Positions 13,401 to 25,229 of a DNA stretch of 64,000 nt are shown here, piece after piece (the first letter of the stretch is position 1; every line of letters begins with the position of its first letter). Made by a program: the position numbers and the translations under genes. Below the pieces are notes generated by a model. That model was given only the letters and a program-made list of their open reading frames with translations, was not told the DNA's origin and did no database searches. The DNA is taken from assembly GCA_004794785.1 (NCBI GenBank), contig SJOL01009574.1, forward strand, positions 641,868 to 705,867, written 5' to 3'. This stretch comes from Opisthorchis felineus (Eukaryota > Platyhelminthes > Trematoda > Opisthorchiida > Opisthorchiidae).

Positions 13401-15221
13401 TTTACTGTCACACCACATTGTTGCATGAAAGTGCGGACTTGCGACCTAGTCTAAATCGGTTACATGTCCCCGATCTGCTGTCAACGGTACGTTTACTCCG
13501 ATGAAATCGCTGGGCGAAGTCTTCTTACTTCTTCCTGATAAACTCCTTTGTTCATGCTATAATATGGATATCATCGTGCGCAGATTTGTGCATTAAATCT
13601 CTGCGAGTTTTTACGTATGAGTTGCGCTTCATTTTCGAGCTCGCCGGGTCACATATCTATGACATATGAAACACACAACAATTCACAAAATGTAACGATA
13701 ACACCTCCCCACTGTTGCACGGTCTCTTGTTTTGTGTTTAGTCAATCGGATAGGAAGTTAGGATTCTGCGTTATTGTCGACGGAGGCTGTCGGAGTAATC
13801 AATCGATTCGACCGTATGTGCACATACGTATCCGTCGTTTACGTAATCAGCCAGCCGTAAATGCTTTATATGCGCGCGTCTGCTTGAGTGTGTGTGTGTG
13901 TGTGTACGCACGCTTTCGACATGTCCTACAACCGGTTCACATTAGCCGTCCCGGTACAGACCGATGTCGTAGTAGTCTAAACTGGACATTGCTCTGTAAG
14001 TTTCTCTCTCCATCTGGCAGTCTATGCTGAAAAATGGAGCACTTGTTCAAGAACCGAACAGCTTGGCCCCGTTCTTTTTCCTTTTGGGAGAGCTTGCAAC
14101 CCAGACAAAAAATGATCGCATCTGTTCTCCTATTTTGGCTTCCTGAGATTTTTCTATCTCAACTCCACCAACCAACAAGCTTATTGATTGGCTATGTGAC
14201 GTCATGACTCGGCGATTGTATACCGGGTTTCATACACTGAGACGGTACGACTGATCAACTCGTATCCACAGCCTAAATTCGAATTGGTCATTGAGACGAC
14301 CTTATCGAGCAATCCGCTCGGGCTGTCAACTCTTGTCTCGATTGTCGATCCTTATTTTATTGAGCTGATGTACGGTGTAAACAGTCTGATGATTTGTAGC
14401 TACAGCAAGCTTCAACGCAATCAGCCCCGCTTTCAGAGTGCTATTGCCTACCGTTAGGCTAGGATTCGCTCCAACTCTGACAGAACTGCTTTTTTTAGGT
14501 TCAGCCGTTTAGTGACGCTACAGTTGGGAGTCACAGTTATTTCAGTCACTTTTATTTGATGCCAATTGGCCATAACAATCGTAAAATGATCAAACAGCTT
14601 TGCAACTCTAAGTGCGTTCTGAGTCCTCTCTCAGTAGATTCTCAATGTCCAATAATGAGGTCAACCAAATAGCCTAGCATGACATTCGCGGCAGCTATGC
14701 ACGGGTACATTCAGAAGCTCACAACTGTCAAGCAAAACCATAATGTCGTGTTGCCGAATCGACACATATCTGAAACCCTGTGAAGATGTTTGATTATGAA
14801 ATAGAGCTAGCGGTGCTGTATCCTCATTGTCTCCCCTACCCCTACGCTTGCATACACTTTTACGCAATTGACATGTATCAACAATGAAAACAACAAAACA
14901 ATCAGCACACATTTAAACGTCTGTAGAAACCAGTTCTAATCGTGCAGACTATACGGTGTACCTGGTTATTCTATGTTGAGTTCGCTGCCAAACAACTGGC
15001 GAACAACACTAGTGGCATGAACGACCTTGAAGCGGTCGATCACACGATCACCGTTATCTCACCTGTGATTGGCCTGAGGCCGTCACCACACGCCAATGGG
15101 CAATACCCGGCCATATGAAAAAGCTAACTTTTTACCTAACGTCACTACTTTGTTACTTTACAGAAGACCGATCAGTATGAAAAAATAATTGACTGATACA
15201 TTCGCGATACATTGTATAGGC
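13401..15221. other. Non-coding, locally CpG-rich segment
   Basis: Contains a (GT)n tract near 13889-13906, a CpG-richer part 13600-14020 with a 137-codon frame lacking motifs, and the CCAAT/CRE pair at 14187-14204. Confidence 0.4.
14187..14204. promoter_or_regulatory. CCAAT plus CRE motif pair
   Basis: ATTGG (14187-14191) lies 5 bp from the palindromic CRE TGACGTCA (14197-14204). This spacing is promoter-like, but no transcript or first exon can be assigned. One 8-mer of this kind is expected by chance per 64 kb. Confidence 0.25.
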
Positions 15222-15640
15222 GTAATACACTACTCACAAGGTTGGTGGAAACTTCGACAGCCCACGACCGGTTTCACTTTTCTTGGAGCTCATCAGGTAG
15301 GCGCAGTCTCCGAGTTTCCGTCAACCTTATGTTGTGCTTGAACCCATATTGTACGCGATTCGCGAAATACAGTGGTTTCGCACACTAATTTGGTTGTAAC
15401 GCGAGACCCCAATGTTTTCCAGCTGAATCTCTCCTTCATACTATTCTCCAACTGAGATTTACTTGAATTTCCCTCTAAAAGCAATTTGCTTTTCAAATCA
15501 GTGTACTTCAGTTAGAACATAATGTTGGCAGAAACTGGGAGACTGCGCCTACCTGATGAACCCGAAGAAGCGTGAAACAGGTTGTAGGCTGTCAGAGTTT
15601 TCGGGAACCTTTTCAGTAGCGTGTTGCGTCTAGATAACCA
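15222..15640. mobile_element. Inverted pair of hammerhead repeats (- then +)
   Basis: A minus-strand hammerhead (15235-15331, core intact) is followed by body sequence and then a plus-strand hammerhead (15518-15614). The plus copy keeps CTGATGA and GAAA, but helix III reads ACAGGT and the cleavage triplet is GTT, with one mismatch in helix II. The two ribozymes point outwards and share the body between them. Confidence 0.75.
15235..15331 (-). ncRNA. Type I hammerhead ribozyme, core intact with weak helix II
   Basis: On the minus strand the core reads CTGATGA (+ strand 15290-15296), GAAA, the palindrome ACCGGT and GTC before GTGGGC, so all catalytic positions are kept. Helix I is preserved (GCCTAC/GTGGGC), with outer arms CATAAGGTTG and CAACCTTGTG. 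Helix II is reduced to GCTC against AAGT, giving about three pairs including a G-U, so folding and cleavage should be poorer than for the copy at 25525. Confidence 0.68.
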
Positions 15641-17144
15641 CTTCAAGTCTGACAGGACTGCACGACAAATCTACAACGAATGCAAAGATGGTTGAGTCAA
15701 CATTTTATTAGACAATCGTGAACTGCGACACATCTCGTGGTTTACAGCATTCCAATCGATACATCAACCGAGTGAACTTCGATACAGCTCGCTGAAAGTT
15801 GTACCCACGATTAACTTTGAGGAGCGTGGTTCGCTGAGGAATTTTCCAATTGTACTTCTGTGCACCGAGTAGTCCTTTCTACGCAGATCGGCTGGTCGCC
15901 TCATGTCTGAAGATGAACTCTGGTCAATAATTTGTACAATCAGGTTCCAGATTGCTAGCCGCCAAGTTTGTCGCCAAAATCGCCACTTCTGATCCCGTGT
16001 AATGGACGTCCCCGCTTAGTCAGTTGCCCGGCTTCGGTTTGCTCCACGTTTTGAGTACAATCACGCATCTCGATCCTTCTATATGGAACGTCTATATGGA
16101 CAGTTTTGATGCACGACGAACTCCTCGCCAAAAATATCTCCGACTCGAGAATGGAAATTTTGCGGCACTGCAATATGCCGTTGAGGCGACTAGTGCTACG
16201 GCCGAATAAACTACAGTTTCTGGTCAATGAAATACCCCATACGGCATAATAGAAGTATCCATTTTGATTGGCCAAGTTCCAAGCTAGAAGCCATGCTACA
16301 CCAACCCACGAAATTATCGGGTTCTGCATCACATGACCTCGATTGTTGACAGTCTGGAACATTCATGTACTTGTAATACGAAAAGTAGGTGTGCATGGTC
16401 AGAGGACAGCTGAACTGGTGTGAGTAGACTGGCAATATGCAATATTCGAAAGAAAATCCTTCCTTGTAGTTCTTTATCTTCACCATCCTCATGACATTCT
16501 TGTTCGAAAATAGATAACGTCGACATTTTAGGACAAAAGAAAGACGAGCTATTGGTTAATTTTCTTGCATTGCCACGTGATTAGGGAATCATCATTTACG
16601 ACTGCATTCACCATTCTGTTCAGCCCTGGCCCAGATCTTTGGCACCGAATCAGCTCTTGAACGTGGCTCGAAAAGTGGTGTTGAAGTGAATAACTTCCTG
16701 TCCCACAACTGAGGCTTGCACTTTTAAGATGTTCGCACAATAGTATATTTGTTTAGTAGAAAAACAGATGTTTCCCATGTCGCGTTATGAGGTTACCTGC
16801 GATCAAGTAGCCATGACGAACGTCATGTGAGAAAGAATACCTTCATCATCTTGGCTCGATTAAATTATTGAGTCTTATTTGATTGATATTTTCCCTCGGG
16901 GGTTATCGCGGGCTTTGGGTCGGTTCTGCAGACATTGGCTTCTGGAATGATGTACCCCTTGCCAATTTTTGAATTTTCTCTTTGGGTCTGGTTCCCTCTG
17001 CACCAATCCCCCCCTGGACAGTTTATTTTGCAACATGGTAAGAAAGCCTGGCTGACAGCGAAAGTTACTAGTCCATTACTAGTCACTCCGAAACGAAAAA
17101 TGTTCATATCTTGGAGCCGAGATGATGTATGTCAAAATAAAAAT
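15641..17144. other. No recognised feature
   Basis: Overlapping frames of up to 135 codons at 15955-16362 show no family signature. Confidence 0.45.
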
Positions 17145-17322
17145 AGTTCAGCTGTAGCACCTTTCCGGTGCCTAGCTGCCATACCAAAGGAACCACGAGG
17201 GCTGGGATACTGCCAGCTTGCCCAAGCCTAGACAGGGAAAGTCGAGAGGCAAAGATCGGGTTCGAACCACGGACCTTCCGGTCAGTAAATTCGCGCTCTA
17301 ACCACTGATCCATCTCGCCTCC
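17145..17322 (-). mobile_element. tRNA-derived SINE with 8-bp target duplication
   Basis: The minus strand carries the head with B box GGTTCGAACCC and the body. ATGTCAAA occurs at 17129-17136 and again at 17323-17330, with an A/T-rich tail (ATAAAAATA) beside the first copy. Confidence 0.85.
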
Positions 17323-18104
17323 ATGTCAAAGACATCACTTGATCATGCTTGTCGCGAGTAATTGGGCAGCTCCGTGAGAAGTTGGAGGAGCTGTCTGAAT
17401 GCGTCTCAACAGTCCGTCGACGCACTTTGAGGAACTCGGTGAATTTAGTCCAGTGCAAGTTTGTTGATCGGCAAGCTGATTCGAGAGTTTGCATCAGATC
17501 CGCCTGTGGAATAATGAAGTGAAGTCAGCGTTACAATTGCGTGGCAGTGAAGAAAAATTTGACAGTATCAACCGAAACAAGGTGTCACGTTTCTTCTGCA
17601 AGGGCTGCACACTAACTCAGCTACACTCAGATGGAATTATTAGAAGGCGTTGTGACAAATAAGACCTTCCTCTAATCGTTCCTTTTTTGACTTTTCGTTT
17701 CTACTTTTCCTATCTCTGATATGTGTGGGAGCAAAGTGTTCAACAGTACTCTCTTATTGGCATGGAATACGCCTACGATAGAGATCTTCCTAGATTGAGC
17801 ATACAGTGATGCATTCATGTATGGTTCGTTGATCGATCGATGATGAGTGTACACATGCAAGCAATCATGCACGAGGAATGAACGGAATTGAGTACAGATT
17901 GGATGCGCACAACATTCACCATTGTTGTGCCCCTGGAGACGTCAGTCAATCAGTCAATAAGCCGAGTCATCTTGATTGATCTATAATAACATACTGTTTT
18001 TACTGATGTGATCTCCAGCGACACAACTGAGTTTGAACGTCAACGAAAATGGGGGATACTTTGTGAGATTCGGAGTTGATGGGTACAAAATCGTCTGACA
18101 CATG
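17323..18104. other. No recognised feature
   Basis: Apart from the SINE target duplication at the left edge, nothing supported. Confidence 0.45.
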
Positions 18105-18275
18105 CTTCCTCGTGGCCGTTGTGCGCTGAGCTGGGCAATTTGGTTGCAAACGTTTCATCATGAGTCGAGTTGAAATTCTCAGTGCCTTGTACGTGGAAGT
18201 GCGTGGTTGTTGCGTGTGCATGGATTGATATAAGATCTACTCACCCAGGTCGACCTTGACACATCCCTTGTGAAT
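18105..18275 (+). repeat. Dispersed repeat A, copy 1
   Basis: Shares TGAGCTGGGCAATTT, TTTCATCA.GAGTCGA, AAGTGCGTGGTTGTTG and TCGACCTTGAC in the same order and similar spacing with 36003-36190. The family was not recognised. Confidence 0.6.
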
Positions 18276-18539
18276 GCGGTTGCTAGACCTGGAATTTTGG
18301 AAATTCCGTCGCAAGTATTTTTTTATGGTAGTGGTTGCCGTTGAGGGGGGGGGGTTCGCTCTAGTGGGGAAACACTGTAATATCATCAGGATAAAATCAA
18401 ATAACACTGTGTTACGCCCGTAGATTAAGTCGATATACCTCTAAATTGGACTTACCCATTCTTAGTAGTCAGTCCAAACGTCTGTATTTTTTTAAAGAAG
18501 ACTGAGTACATTTTCTTGTGAGCCCACTACACATAAGAT

Positions 18540-19135
18540 TGTCAAAAACTCTCCAATAGCCCACGACCGGGTTCACTCTCCTTGGGGATCATCAGGTAGG
18601 CGAGGTTCCTGGAGTTTCATCAAACTTCTCTTCCAGTTGAACATCAAATTGTAGGCAGTTGGCCAGACGTACTCACTTACAAGAAAACATACTGAGATAT
18701 CTCGGCTATCGTAACAACTGAGACATGAGACAGCCTTTGTGGAGCGCAGTCGGCTGGAGAATATCATAAACGAGAGATTCAGTTGCATCTCTGGTTAACA
18801 TCGTGTAATTTGAAAATGAGTTTATTTCGTCAATAGCTTGCAATTTATTGCTCAAGTAGAACCTGAGGATGACGGGAACTCGGGGACTGCGCCTACCTGA
18901 TGACCATGAGGACGGGCGAAACTAGTCGGAAGTTGTTAAGAAGTTCTCAACCTCCTTATGCGCTCCATCAAGATAGTCGTCTTGAATATCGTGCCAACTG
19001 AAACTTAGGGCGGTCGTTTTGCAGCACACTCATTTGAAGACCGTCGTAAACCGGATGTACAGCTGGGATTCAGCTAAGTGTTTCATTAACACCAACTTAG
19101 ACTGCAAGATTGAATATGGTTTTTGAATATTTCGT
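18540..19135. mobile_element. Inverted hammerhead pair followed by an extra body
   Basis: There is a minus hammerhead at 18546-18632 (CTGATGA kept, GAAA changed to GAAC), then a body, then a plus hammerhead at 18861-18960. After that comes another plus body to about 19135. The plus copy keeps CTGATGA and GAAA, and helix III is ACTAGT, still a palindrome. Its helix I 3' strand GGAAGT no longer pairs well with GCCTAC. Confidence 0.7.
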
Positions 19136-19614
19136 TCAGCAGCATATTTTTAGACATTGAAACAGTTTAGTAAGAATGAATGCTCCCATGGAGCGAGTTA
19201 TTTATATATTAAAATGGCCTCACCCGTCGGATAGCACTTTGATTAAGACTATAGCACATAGGCATAGTGTGTCTCCTTGCTCCGACTGTGAGGAGATAAT
19301 TCACACATAGTGAATAGGATATGAATACTTCTGGGTTTGCACGGACAGTCTATGGAAAATGTTCTCCCCTGAAATTTGAATGACTGCTATGGCTACTTCT
19401 CTCTCCCCTTTTACTCCAAACGTAGCTGTGGCTTGAATTAGTACCAACACGTCATTAAGTTAGAAATTAGCCAATGCAGGACAGCGGGTGTCATGGCAAT
19501 GGGTTGGTTGGTCTTACAATGACCCAGTTAAAAGACATTTTGTCTAGGCTAGCTAGTGCAAAACTGACGGATGCAGTGGCTGACTGACTGACCTTCGCCC
19601 AGTTTAACAACATA

Positions 19615-19659
19615 CATTCATTCATTCATTCGTTCGTTCATTCATTCATTCATTCATTC
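19615..19659. repeat. Microsatellite (CATT)n
   Basis: CATT units with a short CGTT interruption. Confidence 0.95.
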
Positions 19660-20040
19660 CTGTTCAGTCCTGTTTACAAATCGATACACACACGCATATA
19701 CGTACGCACCACAATGTTCAACCTGTTGTCGTCACAGTATCTTGGTATTTGTACGCGTCTGGCGGCGTAGTGGACGTTCGTTTGTGGATGCGCGTCCGAC
19801 GATGAGTTTGTGTGTGTGTGTGTCTTTGTGTCACTTCAAACCTTTGCCTAACCCACCCAGGGGTGCCGATAACCGAGCTAAGGCGGCGACAGCGATGTTT
19901 CTATACGGGGGCAACATGATCAACTACGTCATAACTTGCATACGACGGGTATGGACACATCAATCGCGTGTGCACGCACACAAACACGCACAGACAGTAC
20001 GAGAGAGAACAGTCGCACTTGGTTGTTTGACGCGCAGAAA

Positions 20041-20104
20041 TGACGTCATTGGATTGGCGAGCTGGATAAATTGGCTGCCTGGTACGATCACATTTAGTAA
20101 GTAT
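20041..20104 (+). promoter_or_regulatory. CRE with three ATTGG boxes and a strong splice-donor-like site
   Basis: TGACGTCA (20041-20048) overlaps ATTGG (20048-20052) and is followed by ATTGG at 20053 and 20070 and by GTAAGTAT at 20097. The surrounding 19740-20260 is visibly CpG-richer than its neighbours. It could be a promoter with an untranslated first exon for the gene to the right, but this is speculative. Confidence 0.28.
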
Positions 20105-20546
20105 GTTACGGAGGATGCTACAGTCCAAATTTGTTTTGCGCTGGCACTCCGTATAACGGTACCCGTCGTCCTCAGCCTTCCAGTGAAATAATTCACATAG
20201 CGTTCCCCGGCGTACCGGGTTTCTCTGGCTCTTTGACAACTGCTTCTTTCCTCACATCGCATGCATCAGGGTTTTTGGGCAGGTAACTTGCGGACGCTGT
20301 CTAGTCTGTGGACGTTGGCGACCGGAATGAAAATTCAGCGCGTTCAACCACGGCACTCTGAATGTTGGCGTTGTGAGGCCATCCATCTCTTTCCCCATGA
20401 CTCCATTCCTGGTGGGTGGAATCGAATTACCATGTCAACAACTGACAAGCCCCAGGCTGAATCAGCCGTAGAATTTTCAAGAGTAACTCTTTTACAAGAA
20501 ATACTGAAAAGTGATAAATGGGCACGAGGAGACTACTATTAATGAT

Positions 20547-20730
20547 AGTTTACCTCAGTGGCTAGAGCGCGAATTTACTGACCGGAAGGTCCGTGGTTTG
20601 AACCCGACCTCCGCCTCTCGACTTTCCCTGTCTAGGCTTGGACAACCTGGCAGTATCTCACCCCTGGGTCTTCCTTCGGGTGGCATGACAGCTAGGCACC
20701 GGAAGGGTGTTACAGCTGAGCGACTATCAT
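20547..20730 (+). mobile_element. tRNA-derived SINE
   Basis: The A-box-like CTCAGTGGCTAGAGCGCG and a B box with one change (GGTTTGAACCC) precede a nearly complete body ending TTACAGCTGAGCGA. The first bases of the head are missing or replaced. No convincing target duplication was found. Confidence 0.8.
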
Positions 20731-21669
20731 ACTTTTGTTGAGTGTGTGAGCATCACTTTGGCGAACACTTCCCCGTCTCTGTTTCGGGGCAACCTGTTTC
20801 GGGGCCATAATGTTTTCGCTTCCGCTCTGCGAGACCTCAATAGGGTGGTGATCAATTTAGCATATCCAACACCTTCGCGGAGCAGAACAGAAGCTACAGT
20901 TCCTGAGAGTGTGGAAGACATGGAACACCGCGTTGACTTGCCCACTTACTTCGCCCTCCTGTCTACTCATGGCAACGAGTGTTTCTAACACAAATATGAG
21001 TGCATCACATTCAAAAGAGGAATGCGTAGTGTCAGACTGGCCACGAGGTACGTAAAAAACGTACGAAGTGGCCAGATTTCTGAACTACAAAAAAAAAACG
21101 GAAATTTACCGGACTCAGCTGGTCTTTTCAGTATCTTTGATCTTGGACCGAATTTCCTGTCATCTGGATTCAGCGTTGGGGCTTTATCAAACTCAGGACA
21201 TGCCAATTTGAAGATGCTCACGCTGAGATTCGAAGCCGGTCCACAGGACGGCGTTAACCACTGGGTTGTCCTGGCCCAGACCCCTCAAAAAGTGCGTCTG
21301 ACATGTGGAAGTATTACAACGATGACGACAGTACATAAAAAATCAATAGAGTTCTTTCGTTAGCAGTACTGAACAGTCGGTAAGACTGATGTATACATCT
21401 AAACATTGGAATGCCTAATATCACCGCTGGTTACCATGAAAGGACATGAGTATGGGATAGTTGAACAGAACAGCCCTGTGTCATCAGGAGCTGCTGGTTT
21501 ATGTTCTGTCTCGTGGGGAGGCTGGATTTGCTGGACTTTTAGTCTTGATTTCCACCCTGCTGAGGTCTCGTAGAGAGTACCGGAGCAGGGAGTGCTGTCA
21601 TCATCATCATCACCATCGTCGTCATTGACAGAATACCAGTGGAGAACATTGGTGCCCCACTATCGTACT

Positions 21670-21783
21670 GACCGAACCCGTCTGTCTCTCGACTTCCCCT
21701 GTCTAGGCTTGGGCAATCTGGCAGTATCCTAACCCTCGTGCTTCCTTCTAGTGGCATGGCAGTTAGGCACCGAAAGGGTGATT
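21670..21783 (+). mobile_element. 5'-truncated SINE copy
   Basis: Only the body remains, from TCTCGACTTCCCCTGTCTAG to GGCACCGAAAGGGTG. The tRNA-like head and the last bases are absent, as in an incomplete retroposition or a later deletion. Confidence 0.75.
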
Positions 21784-24700
21784 TTTTAACTCCTTCAATA
21801 CCTTTCATTTCCCTCGCATTTTCCCTCGATAAGTCTTCTAATTTGACTAGTTTTCATGATCGTATCGAAATAAGCTTCCGGTATCCCATTTGATGCCGCT
21901 AACTTGCATGAGGCTACATCACATATAGGCTAGAAATCCTAGAGCATTGTAATTTTGCTCTATGCTCGTTTATAATGCGGCACGCTCGACTTTTCTAAAG
22001 TCAGTACAGTGCTCCCTTTTTCAAGAGGAGGAACCTCCAATGAGTTGACAGGGAGGCAAGGAATTTTTTATCATCTCGATTAAAAATCCTCTTAGGACCC
22101 CAGGCGGTAACACTTTCTGGTTTCCTCAGAGATTTCGGTGAAGTCGATATGTGCCGAAAAGCCGAGAAGCACCGTACAACCGTTTCATCCTCATCAGGAA
22201 TCATCATCTTGGAAACATTGACATGACATTGACCCAAATTGACTATCGCTTCGAGTGCTGAATGTTTCACTTGACTTCACCTAGCCGATATGTTAACCTG
22301 CCAGACCTTCACAGCACTATTCGTCGGAAAAGTTTACATTTGAAATGTTGGCTGAACACAGTACAGCTAGAGGGTGAGATGAAACAACTCGCACCAACGC
22401 AATGTTTTTCCAACTCGTCGATAAACACCGTTGGTTTTGTTACTGTATAAGAATGAGGCTTTGCGATAAATTACCTCGCTCAGTGTTTTTTAATTCAGTC
22501 CAGTTAAAGAGAGAGAGAGAGCCAAAGTCTCTGAGTCCCAATAATGTAGATGATGGAGAACGACGAATACTAAACATGTACATCATGTGTTAGCAGATGT
22601 ATGGCACGGATTTGCAACTTTCGGAGCATCTACTTCAAACGGAATTGTAAATTCTGTTGGAAACACGGGTACAAATAAAATTTCACTAGCGCAAAAATTC
22701 GATACGGTTGCTGGTCAGTCAGTCTCTTCCCCACGGGAAGAGGAGATGTGGAATCGTTCGAACTTGCTTCCTCGAACCCATTATATTCTTGTACCACAGA
22801 CCACGGGTAGGATGATCACATTTTCTCGTTTGTTCAAAGAGTGGTGACGACAATGTCAGCAGAGGTCCAGTCACTAGTTGTAGCCGCTCTCCGCGTGTTG
22901 TGTGACGCTACGACGGCTTATAATGGCTTGTTTACGCCACTTCCATACCCAAAGGTGCTGGTTCTTTGAAACTGCAAAACCTCTCCAGCGGTTTAAACGC
23001 GGATGTCCGCGTTTTCTACATTTTCCGTCTATGTTCTGGGTCTGATGGTGTTGCATAAATCTAACCACATCCCGTCAACAGATACGCATCATTATCCTTG
23101 GCTTTCAGTCATACGTAGTATTTCTGATTGTCTAAAAATTCTCCGAAAACTAACCAATAACTTATCAAATTTCAGTGGGAAAAATCCACGCCCGTCTATT
23201 TCCAACGAAAATTAGCAATCAGTTTTCCGAGCTGTACTATTTCAAAAAGTTTTTTGATTCTCTAGCCAACATTACATAAACTTCTGCATGATGTCTTCAG
23301 GTCAAGCGCTGATTTGTGTTGTGGTCAGGACTGGTCGTGGCACAGACACTAACGCATAATGATGAAATTTTGCACATGTCATCAAGTTTCCAGAATGAAT
23401 AATTTTATTTCATCGATATCCTAGTTATCAGCAATGAGTTACAGTCTACTCTGCAATTCGGTTAGGACTCTTCCTACTTCAAACTCGGCGCTTTTGTCCT
23501 GTTGACAAAATTCGCTACCATTTTGTGTGGTCAATAAAACAGTATGCGTGTGCGAAAAAGGTGAAAGGGTCCTTTAAGTTCATGGTTCGCTACTGATTTG
23601 AGTCGTCAGGTTTCTCGAAACAATCTGACTCATTCCCGGGATTGTGCCTGGAAAACTTTCTTCAACCGTATTTCCTAAAAGCATTTAAGCTACAGAAGTC
23701 CATCAGTAGTATATCCCTTTCCAGTCTCGGATTGTGACAATTGGTTGACTATTAACAGTTGGTTAGTTGAATTCGTTGTATGGGCACTTGGGTGGTAGGC
23801 GTTCTCTCCTCACAAACGACCAGTGTCTGTAAACCAAACAAATTATGAATGTGTAAGGGGAAGCGTGGTTGGGATGTCAGATTAAAAGAATAAATTGACG
23901 TTCCAGTCGGTTCGCCATCATTCACACACGATTGGAAGTACCCATCTGGCAACCACCATCTATTGCGGCTGTCCTTTTCGTACTCGCTGACCATTGCGGA
24001 AGGAGCTAGCCTACCAAACTGAACCGGACAGGGTCTGTCAAAAATCCAATCGTCCAGCGAGTGATGCATTAGAGCTAGGCCACACTCACATATCTGGATG
24101 CGTTTCCGTGTGCCTTTCACTTGAGTCTTGAATTCGTTCGGTCTGACTTCGGTTTGAGACAGCACAAGTCCTATTTTGAAAACCGCTCCAACCATCTTTT
24201 GACAGTATCATTAACTGAAGCAAGTGTTGGTGGTCCACTCTAACCGTCTAGCTTGAGGTAGGGACCTGCCGTTTTGTATTAGTAAAGTTTCATTTGCACT
24301 TTCGTTCACATTCGACGAGTTTTGTGTGAAACCGGAACGAGGGCCACGTAGCTATGTCATTCGGATGGACAAAGCTTTGCTCCAAAATAGCACCAGTTAC
24401 AGTCAGTACGTATTCCTGTTACAATTATTCTTGCAACAGCTGACGGACTGATTAGTCTCTAAGCTTCTTCCAAGCATTGGTGGAACCGATAGCTTCACAG
24501 CAGTCCTAAAGGATGCCTTTCATAAGAGATGGTGGTTGCCCTTTCGGGGAAGGGGGGATCACACATTAGGCCGTTCCTAATAAGAAGGGTTTTATGGATT
24601 CTCCAGGGGACTAACGTCACTTTGTACACGAAAGCCAGATATTTAGGCACAGTTCGGTCTTTTGTGTGACACTGACATCTCATGAAGTACCAGTTCACCG

Positions 24701-25229
24701 AAGCTCTCTTTGGCGATAGACCATAGTAGGTTATACACGCAAAATTATTATATATCTGTTTGCACATTAAAGAGTGTCCGCACCCTCTCGAATTTTCCAC
24801 ATATCAATGGTTGTATCCAGGAGCGGTATACAAAAAATTCGATGCAGCGAATTATTAATCTTGGATTGACACGCATTTGACGTAGAACACATCCAATCAT
24901 GCTCAGTATCGATTAATCATCCCAAGTGTGCACTGCTCAGTAGAAAGTCCACCGAACAATTACACTACTAGGCACCCACATGAACCTCAGAGATGGAAGC
25001 GCTTAGATTCAAAACCAAGGGGAATCGAAGTTGAATCAGATCATGTCTTTTCAGCTCCAGGATTTCTCACAACTCATGGAGAGTCTTGAGGCAAGTAACC
25101 TAATCCAAGAGAGTAGCGACCGAGAAGTCAGGATCTCGTCCGTCGCTGGCTTGTACAGGGAAGATGAGTGGTGACTTGTGCATAACTCAGTAAGTTATCG
25201 GCGTTAGGAGAACGAGCGACCAATGCGCT
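21784..25229. other. No recognised gene
   Basis: A short (GA)n run lies near 22508-22522. The 147-codon minus frame at 23752-24195 has no recognisable domain. Confidence 0.45.

Noticed and set aside
23752..24195. 147-codon frame on the minus strand
   Set aside because: No domain signature, no neighbouring exon-like segments, no supportive codon pattern visible.
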